64,000 nucleotides of DNA from Hofstenia miamia (Eukaryota > Xenacoelomorpha > Acoela), in NCBI GenBank assembly GCA_004352715.1, contig SCFE01000029.1:1535167-1599166 (forward strand), given 5' to 3'. Of this stretch, positions 35,223 to 47,200 are shown piece after piece (the stretch's first letter is position 1; each line of letters opens with the position of its first letter). Position numbers and translations under genes: made by a program. A model generated the notes under the pieces. That model did no database searches. It was not told the DNA's origin and worked only from the letters and a program-made list of their open reading frames with translations.

Positions 35223-38200
35223 GAGTGAAGTTGTGGTTTGATGCTGACTTTGCTATATCTTCCATGAGCTTAAGAGTCTCCCGAGATGCTTAATTTTACC
35301 TAGAAACCTCAATATACCAACAAATCCTTGCAGCGTCTCGTGTGCAAAATCAGAGGTAGTGGTGGCAAAAAGACTCGGCAAGAAAATTTTCACAACAGCA
35401 AGCCTCAATGTTACAGAGCCGTGTCACTTTATTAGTTCTTGAGCTATACAGTTCTAAATATTTTTTGAACCCATAATAAACTTACAAGTTTCTACGCTGT
35501 TTAAGGTTGATTACACCCAATTTGTTGGCAAATTAAATTATGTATTTCATTCATTTATGCCCTGTATTCTTAAAAATCTTTAGTCCAACTTTACCTACAT
35601 TGATATTTTGGCAATTCTAATTACTAGTATTAATGAAATTACATGGCATTTGCACCTCAAACACAAAGTCTTGTCTGTGTTTTGCAAAAGATTTTGAAAT
35701 TTTGAAAGTTGTAAGAGTTTTAACAAATATTGAAGAAGGACATTAGATTTTCAAGCTTGATATAATATTAACTCCAGAAACTAGAATTAGGTTCAAGTGA
35801 TGGAAAGCTGTCACGTTTATCAGTATTTTAATTAACTGTACGCTCTGACATACATCACAGCATACAATGCTAATATAATAGAATTGACAAAGTAGCATTA
35901 TTCTGCAAAATAATCATGAAAACATATCAATGCCACCGTGAAATTTTTAATATTTAAATAAATTCATTCCAATAAAAATTCAGTTGGTATTCAATGAACT
36001 GTAATCATTGCTTGTCCCACCAATACCAATGCAATACCAACTTCCAATGGAATCCAATTGTTTTTTAATTCCAATTGACAAGTTGGGATAAAGTCACAAA
36101 ATAATCGTCACTCACTATTCTAATTCAAAATTATTTTTTTGCAAATTCAGACTTGAACACCCTGGGGTAAGCATATCTAAGCAATAGACTGCACAATAAC
36201 TTCTCATGATGCGGTATTGATTTCTCAGACTCAATTCATTCCAAATATACATGCAATAATTATCATTGAATTTCACAGCGAAAGTATTGCGATGTCTTTT
36301 CATTACCTATCACTCTATATCTTATATGGTTTAATTTTCATGATAGGTACCGTGTCCACCGTATGCAAATATACCAACATAAAAATAAAATTTTTTGTTT
36401 ATCAGGTAGATTTACAGATGTGAATCCCAAAGTAAAACTTATTTTTTTAAAGGATGTTATCACTTTGAAGTTTTTATTTATTCATTTGAACATTGCACCT
36501 ACAATTATCCAGTATTTGGAAGACGCATCACAAAGATGACGACATTTTTTATAGGGCAAATGATACCTCTTCATAGATATTCATATAAGTAGGCATTTGA
36601 ATGATATGAAACTCTTGCCCATTTGATGAGAAATATACTTGAAAATATTTAGAAAAAGTTCTATTTTATCCACATGGTTTGTATTATCTTCTACAAGATA
36701 TTGATCAAATTTCGACGAATTTGTTCTCACATTTGACTTCTGCTGGATAACTTATATATTTTATATATATATATATAAAGACTCAATATGTGATTTGTCT
36801 TATCTTGCCTATTGAATCATCTAAACATTAGTGCTCTGTGGGACCAGAATTTATTGTTCCAGACTAAATTATTCCTATCGAATTTTAACAGTCAGTTTCG
36901 TCGCATCCCAGTCCAATAAAATTTTTGCTCCCATAGTGCCATTATTTCCCCGAGATAACTTCGATTTTGACCAAAGTTGGTAAAACTATGAAAAGTATTC
37001 TGAAATATTTACTTGGTGCCAACTTCTTTTTTTTATGCCAATGGCATGTGAATTCCCAGTCCTATTTAACTATTTAGTTACATTTCCCAGTCTAATATTA
37101 TATGTCAACGGATCCATTTTTGTATCCCGATTGATTTCAGAAACATGGAATTCCTAAAGGATTGATCAATGGGATTTCCATCAAACCATGGATTACTAAA
37201 AAGATTACTAATAAGTCGTCAAACAGAAGTAGTCGTATTTTCAAAAATAACATGAGAATAATAAAAAAAATATTGCAACAAAATTAGTAGGGCTTGGTGA
37301 TTACCGAACCAACTCTAGTACAGTGATATTTTCAATAGCTTTATTTATAAGCAGAAAATGCAAAAAAACTCACGAATAAATTTATTAGAAGTGGTTTGCT
37401 AAACGCTTTTTAAGTATTTTGGATGAAATGCCATACCCATATCCGCAAGAATTCTGCTAATCACTATAAAAGTTCTAAAACATATCTTCATATAAAAGAT
37501 AATTTTGATGGCATACTTTCAATACTAACGTCTGTTGCCTCAATTTCAACCTACTATTGAACTAACATTTTGGATCCACAAAATATCCACGAGAGCCATG
37601 GATAACATTTTCATACTTAGATCAATTTCAGGTCTGTGGCAATTATTGTAATCCAAGTGTAAATTATTAAACAACATTAAATCTAAATAGCCTAGCAATT
37701 TCTCAAATTTTTTGATGAATACTTGAAAATATTTTTATTGTCCTTGGCTAAGGAACTAATAAGGTCATCTTAAATCTGAAAGCACCACAGGATAGAAGAG
37801 TGGCTCCTCTTTTCCTATCGCTTTAGAATCGCGCTTCGAGAGCATAGAATAAATAAATAAATATTTCAGTCAAATTTCAAGCCGAATTTTTTAAAATGTT
37901 TACTAGTAACAAGCCCAAAAAGATGAATTTAATATTGTGTAAAATGTGCATTTAAATCCGAACTAGCTTTTGTTTGCTAAAATTAAGTTTCTTGCAAGAT
38001 GTAGTTTTCTGTTCATTATCTGATTCGAAGCATTTTTTAGTATTTTTTCTGGGTTTATTTTTTGAAAATTTAACGTATAAGTTATGCACACTGACAAGAC
38101 CAAACCAGAAAATATATATTTGTAAATCATCAGTTTGAATAAATAATGTTTTCAATCTCGTAAAGAATGGGTCACTACCACAATACCATCAATGGCATCT

Positions 38201-38484
38201 AATACAAAAGATCCATTGAGGACTCACCTTCAGCATTGATATCTTCGCGCACCGTTTAGAGCATTAAAACAACTTGGCTAAAAGAATTCGAAAATGGACT
38301 TGATGTTCTAATTATACCGAAGTTCCAAAGTAGCCTTCCCCATCTTACCGCTTCATGTAATAAGCAAACAGTTATCTTATTTACTGATCACAGCAAAAAA
38401 CCAAATATTTAAGAAATTATGTGTATATATATATATAATTTTATCAAAAAAATTTTTAAAATTAATTAATTGATATTTATTTAG
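35223..38484. other. intron, no recognisable gene
   Basis: AT-rich. Short open frames at 36115-36423 and 37952-38155 are unassigned. No TE terminus was identified. Confidence 0.5.
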
Positions 38485-38550
38485 AGTGATTACGATGCAT
38501 TCGAGCTTGGAAACCTTCAAGATCAAGGAAAAACTGCCTCACAAACTAGC
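38485..38550 (+). CDS. receptor exon: cytoplasmic, 22 codons
   Basis: Acceptor TATTTATTTAG (ends 38484), donor GTATGT (38551), 66 nt, phase 0 at both ends. It encodes SDYDAFELGNLQDQGKTASQ then TS. It follows the membrane exon (phase 0) and precedes the NPxY array (phase 0). The acidic-aromatic DYDAFEL is a possible tyrosine phosphorylation site. There is no domain to recognise, so the call rests on splice sites, phase and order. Confidence 0.6.
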
Positions 38551-39752
38551 GTATGTTTTCTTAATGATGGAGTTATTATAAATAAAATTTATATTAAAAT
38601 ACCTTTCTAAAATGGAATGAACTATATGGCACCAACCCAATATAACATTTTGAAGGCTAAAAAATCTGCTTTGACTAAGGATGTGCGATTAATTGATTTT
38701 CTGGTATTTGATTGTGATGCAATGCGAATTGTATTAATGTGATTTTGATTCGAACTCATTTGAAAAATTTGCTAAAATTGTAGTGCATTAAGAACAATTC
38801 ATTTTATAATAAACCTGAATTGTTATGAATAGTCCGAAAATATATATTGTCTAGCAGAACTTGTTATTCTACTTTCATCAAACCAAAGTCTCTCACTCGG
38901 GAGAAACATGGGTGGAATTGGAATGCGTACAGAAAAAAACATACACCAATGGAAGTGCAAACCTCTACAATGCAATGTTACTGACTCGACAAAGCATCCC
39001 ACAGCATCCTTAACTGACTAAAGCTAAATGCATATACATATACTTCATATTTCTAATAGTAGATTAAGATAAGATAAACTAAAGTTTTATTGCCTTCATG
39101 CAGTATAAAGGCACTTATAAACAAGTGACAATAAAAAAGTTTTGAACATAAGGGATGAATTCTTGCATGATAGTACAAATAGTACAATAATCTTTTCTAA
39201 AACAAACATCTGACACTATAATATTCTTCGAAAATACCATTAAAATTTTTAAAATAGCAGTTTATGTACAATACCTTTCCAAAAGTGAATTTGAGAAACA
39301 TCACAAAAACGTAGATTTTTGTTTCCTATGCTTTGCAACATTAATATCTTTTATAAATGAAGCAAAATTCTTAAATTTCGTAAAATAAAATGTACAAAAA
39401 GGCATTGCTTTATTATTCCAAAGAATTTACTTTTAAGTTTTTAAAGAAAAGCTTACAGAGTCTAAGTTGAGAAAGTTAACCTTGTTTTTCTGTCAGAGAA
39501 TGGGGGAAAAAGTCGTTAGCAGTAAATGCGTTTGACTGTAAACTAAATATTGAATTTTAACTATTGTACAGAGAAATTACCATTCAAGTACCTCAAAAAA
39601 TTCTTACTCATAAAAATTTGGAACAAAATGTGTTTATCTTTATATTTCTTAATTAGAATTGCGCAGCAAGTAAAATAATGTTATATATTACATTTTCATG
39701 GGCAGTATTTTTAATTTTAGTTTATCTAACAGTAATTGAATGAGAGATTTTG

Positions 39753-39794
<42 letters not shown>

Positions 39795-40256
39795 TATATA
39801 TATATATGTAATAGACTTCGGATTTTGGGAAAAATCAAACATAGCCCTTTAGCAATACTTTCCTTCTACGCATGACCTGTATTAAATTAGAAATATTGAT
39901 TTTGTGATAAAGGTCAAAAATGGAGAAAATTTTGTGGTTGAAACAAAAAGGAAAAAGAATCTTTCCTGAAAAAATTAGAAGAGAGAAACGTACAAGTATG
40001 ATGAGACATCTGAAACAATGGATTTCAATTATGATTATAATCCTAAATATATTGAAAAATGTGGTGTAAATTGGATTTTGAACAGCCAGATGCTTAATCT
40101 AAAATCTAAATCAATGTAGAAATGTTTTAGCATCTGCACAGGATCTTTCATCTGCTGACCAATGTAGATTTAGTTTAACAGATCTGTTAAGAATAATGAT
40201 AATTTGTGCAAAATGAAGGATTTTATTGAAAATCTCATAGTGGTGAATGACACAGC
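38551..40256. other. intron; one possible hAT/ZBED-type relic
   Basis: AT-rich. Near 39060-39120 a segment ending in repeated AGATAAG units looks like the 3' tail of a LINE or SINE. At 39979-40119 an AG-bounded open piece (KYDETSETMDFNYDYNPKYI) ends in TAG. It is either an N-terminal hAT/ZBED relic or, less likely, an alternative tail exon. (TA)n at 39757-39806. Confidence 0.35.
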
Positions 40257-40260
40257 TTAA

Positions 40261-40521
40261 CCCTTTCAACCCGGATGGTACATATATGTACCATTTAACT
40301 TTTCTAACAGCATAACCGTAACAATATACTAGTATACAGAACACAATAGTACAATAATATAAGTTAAAAAATACAATGGCAAATATATGTACCACATTAA
40401 AATTTTGTCCCATATAATAGTAATTATCATAAACTTTATAAAACAACTTTACATTATATGTTTTAGCCATCTAGAATTTAAAAATAATAATAATTACAGA
40501 AAAAAATTCGGATTGAAAGGG
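40261..40521. mobile_element. piggyBac-like MITE, 261 bp, TTAA duplication
   Basis: TTAA at 40257-40260 and 40522-40525 flank terminal inverted repeats CCCTTTCAACCCGGA and (reverse complement of the right end) CCCTTTCAATCCGAA. TTAA targets and CCC-starting ends are the mark of piggyBac elements. The interior has a palindrome GGTACATATATGTACC near the left end and no coding capacity. Confidence 0.8.
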
Positions 40522-40525
40522 TTAA

Positions 40526-40923
40526 GGTAGCGTGAAGCAGTTGATTTTTAAATTTACTGATTATCATAGAAAACCTTACCTCAGGGACATTAAAAACACG
40601 TTGCTACAAGTGACTGATTTATACCAAAGCTAATAACATGGTTTACAGTAGGTTTCTATTACTAGGCATTTGTGAATTATAAAAAGTGAAATTATATTGC
40701 TTTGAAATAAAGAGTTTAAAACGCTGGCTGATTTTGCTTAAATATTTCATTTTTATCATTGATAAAATAGAAAATATGGGCATTTTAGTTTCAATTACAA
40801 TATTCACCTTTTTACATTTTTTAATGGCTGTTAGCAGAAGGAAAAATAGAACTAGAGGCATAAATTTGATGCTTTTCTAATCAGAAAATCTAACATCACC
40901 TGAAAATTTTTGGGGACGGATAA

Positions 40924-40955
<32 letters not shown>

Positions 40956-41599
40956 NNNNNNNNNNNNNNNNNNNNNNNNNNNNNNNNNNNNNNNNNNNNN
41001 NNNNNNNNNNNNNNNNNNNNNNNNNNNNNNNNNNNNNNNNNNNNNNNNNNNNNNNNNNNNNNNNNNNNNNNNNNNNNNNNNNNNNNNNNNNNNNNNNNNN
41101 NNNNNNNNNNNNNNNNNNNNNNNNNNNNNNNNNNNNNNNNNNNNNNNNNNNNNNNNNNNNNNNNNNNNNNNNNNNNNNNNNNNNNNNNNNNNNNNNNNNN
41201 NNNNNNNNNNNNNNNNNNNNNNNNNNNNNNNNNNNNNNNNNNNNNNNNNNNNNNNNNNNNNNNNNNNNNNNNNNNNNNNNNNNNNNNNNNNNNNNNNNNN
41301 NNNNNNNNNNNNNNNNNNNNNNNNNNNNNNNNNNNNNNNNNNNNNNNNNNNNNNNNNNNNTATATATATATATATATATAAGAGACCGCGTAAATATACA
41401 ATTAATTACAAAGACATGTTTCGCAACATTCAGCTGCACATCAATTAAATATTTTCTTATCAAAAAATGCAAATCTAGTTAATTTTTTCTAGAATGTACA
41501 CGAAGTAAATGATTTCGTAGAATTTCATTTTATTTAAAATTTCTACATTTTTATTCAAAAAATAGTCTCTCACGTTTGTTTTCTATATTTTTAATAGCT
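40526..41599. other. non-coding stretch with a 405-N gap inside a TA array
   Basis: Gap at 40956-41360 bounded by (TA)n on both sides. The minus-strand frame at 40643-40861 is unassigned. Confidence 0.6.
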
Positions 41600-42000
41600 A
41601 TTATTTGAAACTTATTTTTTAAATTCATTGCCTATTCAAAAAATGTGTAGATCCGTTGGTGTTAATGTTGGATGATTAAAGCTAATAATTTGCCATCAGT
41701 GAATTAGAAATCGTTTCTTTAAATTCTTAGTTTCTCCCACACAGATTTCATCGCAACCTCCACAATTCATAATATATAAGATGTTTTTTGCATCACATTT
41801 AAAGTTTTCATTAATTCGATATTTGACATTGTCTTCATTATACATTTCTACCTTCAATGCTAAATTTTCAAGACTTTCTTTCTTCTCTTAAAATATTTTC
41901 TTGTCTTTTAATCTCGGTTGTTTAAATGATTGTATTACTATATAGTTCGCAAACATATCTTGTTGAATGTAGATCTTGCATTAATGAATTTTTAATACCT
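41600..42000 (-). pseudogene. Penelope-like GIY-YIG nuclease relic, minus strand
   Basis: On the minus strand: EMYNEDNVKYRINENFKCDA, KNILYIMNCGGCDEICVGET and KNLKKRFLIH (about 41870-41710). The order C-x(7)-YI-x-x-C-x-x-C-x(4)-VGET-x-x-L-x-x-R-x-x-x-H is the nuclease end of PLEs. A stop follows IH. The part upstream (to about 42330) is too broken to read. A different subfamily from the copies at 14 and 54 kb. Confidence 0.6.
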
Positions 42001-43259
42001 TTGTTTATAATATATTCTGGACATTAATACTTTTTATGAATTTTTTCAATTCTTGTAACTTTACATTAATATATGTATGTATATATTTTTTTTCTTAAGT
42101 AAATTGCCGTTGAAAATGCTCCCTGTTTAACCGAAATATTCTCACACATATTTTTCAACATGTTGTTATCCTGACTTATAGAAAATATCCTATTTAGTTC
42201 CAATTTTCAAATCTAGAAATTGCTTTAGGGTCACAAAAAGAGACCAAGTATTTTACCAAGAATTTCGCTTATATTTGAAAGACTGCTGTATAACTTCATA
42301 TATCCATATGCTAAAATATATATAAATAAATCCCAACATGGATTTCGTCAAGTATGTTATAGAATTGCAAATCTTTTAGAATCATTCAATTTTATTTATC
42401 ATAATCTTAATAATAATCAGGGTTGGTGTTTTGAACGATTTTTTTTTAAATTAAACAAAAAAAACTTGTTTTTCTAAAAAAACACTTTTTATGTTTTTTT
42501 TCTAAATATTAAAAAATACAAAACAGTGTTTAAACATTAAAATTCAACAGTATTTTAAAACTAATGAAAAATGCACAAATTTTTATATGTATTTGTGCAT
42601 TAGAAATGTATTGCTAAACTATGAAAAAATTTTAGAATGCTAAAAATTAAGCAAATAATTAATTTCAATGTTTCTAATTTATACAAATTGTAATCTCAGC
42701 TCAATTTAACTTACAATGAAAAACATGCTTTAGGTACATTAACTTAAATATAATAACTACATTTCTCAACTAACCCTATGCGGCCATTATTAAGGCTGAC
42801 TAAAAACTTTATTTCTCATTGGCCATAAGTATTAGTAAACTAATTCCCATGTTCCACAGTTTTTTTCTAGCATTGATGCGCCTTTTTGCAATAGCAGGCT
42901 CATAAATGCGTTGAACCAGTACAGCGTGTTGTGCACACGAGACAGTATGAGCTTGTCGGGTTACTGCTACTAACTGTTTTAGCCGCTAAGATAGTCTACA
43001 ATTTTCTCACTCCCAACTTATATAAATGTTATATAAATATTTTCGTTAATTTAGCTGTTTGTTAATTGTAAATCGTTTTATTTGCAGTATTATTATATGT
43101 AATGTTAATATAAAACAAACTTCATTTACATTTATGTGTATCATCTGTTCGATTTTATGTCACTTTTAGCATTGCAAAAAACATAAAAAACAATGTTTTT
43201 TTCAAGGTGTTTTAAATATGCTTTTTCCCTTTTGTTTGAAACACTTGTTTATAACAGTG
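42001..43259. other. intron, no recognisable gene
   Basis: Mostly AT-rich. A 42800-43000 patch is less AT-rich but shows no frame or repeat that I can assign. Confidence 0.5.
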
Positions 43260-44284
43260 TAACCTTGATAATAATATGATAACAATACTAGAAGTTGTGG
43301 AATTTACTTTGACATCTGTAAACCCTTTCGATACCATTCCTCTTAATATCCTTTTGAATAAATTAGCCTATTTGGATTTTACGAATATTTGTTAAAATTA
43401 TTGAAAGGTTATTTGAGTGGAAGAGAACAGATTGTAAATATCAATGGCGCTTTATCACTCTCAATCATTGTTACTAGAGGAGTTCCTCAAGGGATCTTTT
43501 TGGGACCACTGCTCTTCTCAATTTTTATAAACAATAGTTATTGTTAGTTATTTGCAGATGATAATAAATTGTTATGTACAACTCGTTCTCAGCAATATAT
43601 CCAAAATAAAATAGATCAAATTTAATGTAATAAATTCCAGAATTATCAAATTAATTTTTGTAATGAATTTCATTTCAATGATTCCATCATTTCTTTTACA
43701 AATGGCATGAAAAAATTGGGAGTGATTATTACTAGTAATCTAAAGTGGTCCATATTAAACAAAGGAAGAAATTCCTTCTTTGCTAAACTAAATGTGCCTT
43801 TGTTTACTCCGAAGAAGATTAAATTGAATTTATTCAAAACTGCATTTTATCAACTCTTACTTATGCTTCACAATGCTGGTGGCCATCACATAGAAATTCT
43901 CAAAATGTTTACATAGGATGTATAAAAGTGATAGCATTTTAGACAATAAACTTATTGTGAATGATAAAATTATACCCATAACTCTCCAATTTCAATTCAT
44001 TGATTTCTTATTATTTAACAATATTCTCACTGGGAAGACTACTAGAACAGCATCCGATTATTTTTCTTATGAAAAACAATTAATTTGTACAAGATAATCT
44101 TCAAAGAGAATATTTAAAATATTGAGATCAAAGAAAATTTTTTAGTTGTCAAATTACTTTGGAAGTGCATTCCGCAAATTATTTGATCTTAAACACTGAT
44201 GTAGACTTTTATTTACCTTACTCAATGTTTAAGAAAAGAATTCCTAAAAATTTGTGTAAGGACAAAGAATGGCAGTAATAATAT
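43260..44284 (+). pseudogene. APE-type LINE reverse transcriptase relic, plus strand
   Basis: YLSGREQIVNINGALSLSII then VTRGVPQGIFLGPLLFSIFI and LFADDNKLLC (43415-43590) are the palm blocks with the FADD active site. 43707-43915 continues with KKLGVIITSNLKWS and LFKTAFYQLLL, the thumb. Stops break it. It continues as the target of the intact LINE inserted at 44296. Confidence 0.7.
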
Positions 44285-44295
44285 GTGCACGTAGT

Positions 44296-47200
44296 GGTGG
44301 GGGCTCCCAAACGCAGTCCTAAATTTAGAACTGGATGGTACCGACCAGTTCTGGTCCTGAAGCCCTAGGAATCGAGTAACAAAGAGCTTTATAGTTTAGA
44401 CTCCTGCAGGACTGCAACCGGCCCCTCCAACGCCCCCAGATTGGTGGCGGAAGCCTGGTGTCTTCCTTCGTTGCCTATCAATGCTCGATTGCAAAGGTTG
44501 GGGTGACAGGTCTTAATATGCCGTAAGTACCAACCTTTGCTCTTGTACGACTTGTAGCATCCCTTCGCTTCACACTTCCAGCAATTAGCATCCGCTATAG
44601 TCGTGGAGCTCTGCGTATGGTCATTTCTGACATGACGATTTAACGCCTTTTGGGCAGAAAACATACGCGCACACTCCGTGCACCTCAGGTGTCTCGTACT
44701 GGCTTGTGTGAGCCTCGGTACTGCTGCATAAGCCGCCCCAGCAATTCTATCCCGTAGCACCGCTGAGTCCCCGTTGATTGACTCTAATAGGCTGCTAACA
44801 ACCTCTCTCGCGTTTCTTGAATGAGTGCACGATGTGGTCAAAGTGGAAAACAGTTGAGACTCCCCCAGAGTAACACCCATTAACCACTGCACATCAAGTA
44901 CAAGCCGTTTCTCCCAACACTGACTCTTGCGTGCACTGACAACGTGGCCATTTCCTTCAGGAACAATTGATGCTTTTGTCATACTAAGCTCTAGGAACTC
45001 GCCACTATTTATGCTTTCTCTGTGCGCCAGCATCCGGCTTACAAAAAGTAAGCGCTTACGTGCTATTATAGTGCGCACTTGTTGGAAAGGCATAAGTCCG
45101 TGTACTTGTTCCTTTGTGAGCTTTTCCCATAAGGAGACTCCACAAAAAACCCTTTTACAGGTATTCATGGAAGCCTCAAGCATCTCAAGTTCCCTACAAG
45201 ATTCTGCCCAGGTTTCACACGCATACGTTAGTGTGGGTACCATCACGCCTCGTAGGAGTAAGAAGGAGAGTGCTTTGCCAAGCCCATTCTGACGTGCTAC
45301 TTGCCGATAACGTATGATCTTGCCAAGTACATTTTTACACCGATGTCTTGCTTCGGAGAGGGCTGTCCCAGCAGTGCTGATTATCGAGCCTAAGTACTTA
45401 AACTCTGATACGAATTCAATGTCCTTTCCAGAGACATGAACTCTATCAGACGTTCTTTCCGATGCTTTTGATAACCACATGCACTTGGTCTTTGGTACAG
45501 AGATATTAATACCTAGTGGCGCTAGAACTGTAACTAGGCCATCTAGATAGCTCTGTATTTGTTCCTCGGACCGGCCGAAAAGACAGAGATCGTCAGCATA
45601 CTCTATGTGCTTAAGTTCCACTTCCCCTTGTCCAAAGAAAGAGTTAAAAACAATTCCTTTGGGGGTTCCATGGAGTCCCTCACAGATCAGAAAGTGGAAA
45701 AGGAGGTTAAATAAGCACGGGCCGAGGACACATCCTTGTCGGACTCCACGCTCAAGTTTAAAACTTACTTGTGGACGTTCGCCGCGAATGTGTGCTATCG
45801 GTGTGTCATGCAAAGACTTTATGATCGCAATTATCCGTTTTGGTACGCCAATTGCTAATAGACACTGCCAAATTACTTGCCTTGGTACGGAATCAAAGGC
45901 CTTTTGTAGGTCAATGAAACACGCAAGAAGGTTTTCTTTCCGTAGTCTAGAAGCCTCCTGTGCTTGCCGCAGCACATGTATGGCCTGTATAGTTGACTTG
46001 CCAGCCCTAAAGCCAAATTGAGTAGGTGGCAGCACATGTTTCTCTAGAAGTATTTTCTCCAATCTGTTAAGCAGAATTTTTGCAAATATTTTTCCTCCGA
46101 CATCCAATAAGAAAATGGTGCGGTAATTGTTAGGGTCGAGTCGGCTACCCTTTTTATGCAAGAAGATAACTTCTGCATCACACCATAGTCTAGGACATCT
46201 CTCCGTACTAAATACCTGCGCAAAATCTGCTACAAGGCGGTCAATAAGCGCACTTCCTCCATATCTGAAGGCTTCGCCAGTTAGCCCGTTGCAACCTGGA
46301 GCTTTGTGCATTTTTAACGAATCTATCGCAGTTTTTACCTCATCGAAGCTTGGGGTCGAGGTAGCGTCCAAGACTTCAGGCTCGGATAGATTCAGCTTAT
46401 TGATAAACGCCTGCATATCTAAATCCTTTGCAGATTGCTTAAATACTTCAGAGAAGTGCTTAACAAACTCGTATGGTTTAGGTTTGGCTTTAGTGTCAGA
46501 CAGCCCAACATGCTTAACTCCAGCTATCTCCTGCATACACCTCTTGATGCCGCCCCAGTCGCAGTCGTCACCTGCTTCATCAAGGGTGTCCAGTGCCTCC
46601 GTAAGGATGGCCAGCTTACGCCGCCTAATGCAGTTTGTCACTGCCCGCTTAGCTTGACGATAATCCTTTAAGCTACTCGCGCTTTGCTTGCTCAAGAATA
46701 CTAGTTTGGCTTTCTGCTTGTGATCAACCGCCGCCTTAACTTCCTCACAATCGTAGACCAAGTCTACTTTAGGACGTTTGATTTTTTGAGGAAGGGCTTT
46801 AAGTGCACTTTGCATACTCGCCACAGTATTCTCGTATCCCGGTTCCGCTCGCTTTAGTAACCTTTCGAGATTTAATGCATAAGCATTCCTTACTTCCGCG
46901 GATTGCAGTAGAGACCAATCAGGTTCCGTGCCTTTGGGTTGACTTTTCTCAGCGCAACAATCTTTAAGACGCCGAGGACGCCCTCTATCCTTCGAGGTTA
47001 TCGAGGATAGGAGATCCATGATAACTAAATCATGATCTGAGTCAAGACCAGTACCTCGCCAAGTTCTTACATCTCGAACACATTTCATACATTTTTCTGG
47101 GATTAAGAAAAAATCCAACAGTGACCTCTCACCTGTGTTAGGGTGTGTCCACGAGGTGCTGTGCACTTTCTTGTGCTGGAAAAATGTATTAGCAAGAGCT

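Noticed and set aside
29781-41482. Frames made of Ile-Tyr repeats and X
   Set aside because: They are products of (TA)n arrays and N gaps, not genes.
44927-46671. Plus-strand open frames of 78-176 codons
   Set aside because: They are antisense shadows of the intact LINE ORF, whose frame has all catalytic motifs.
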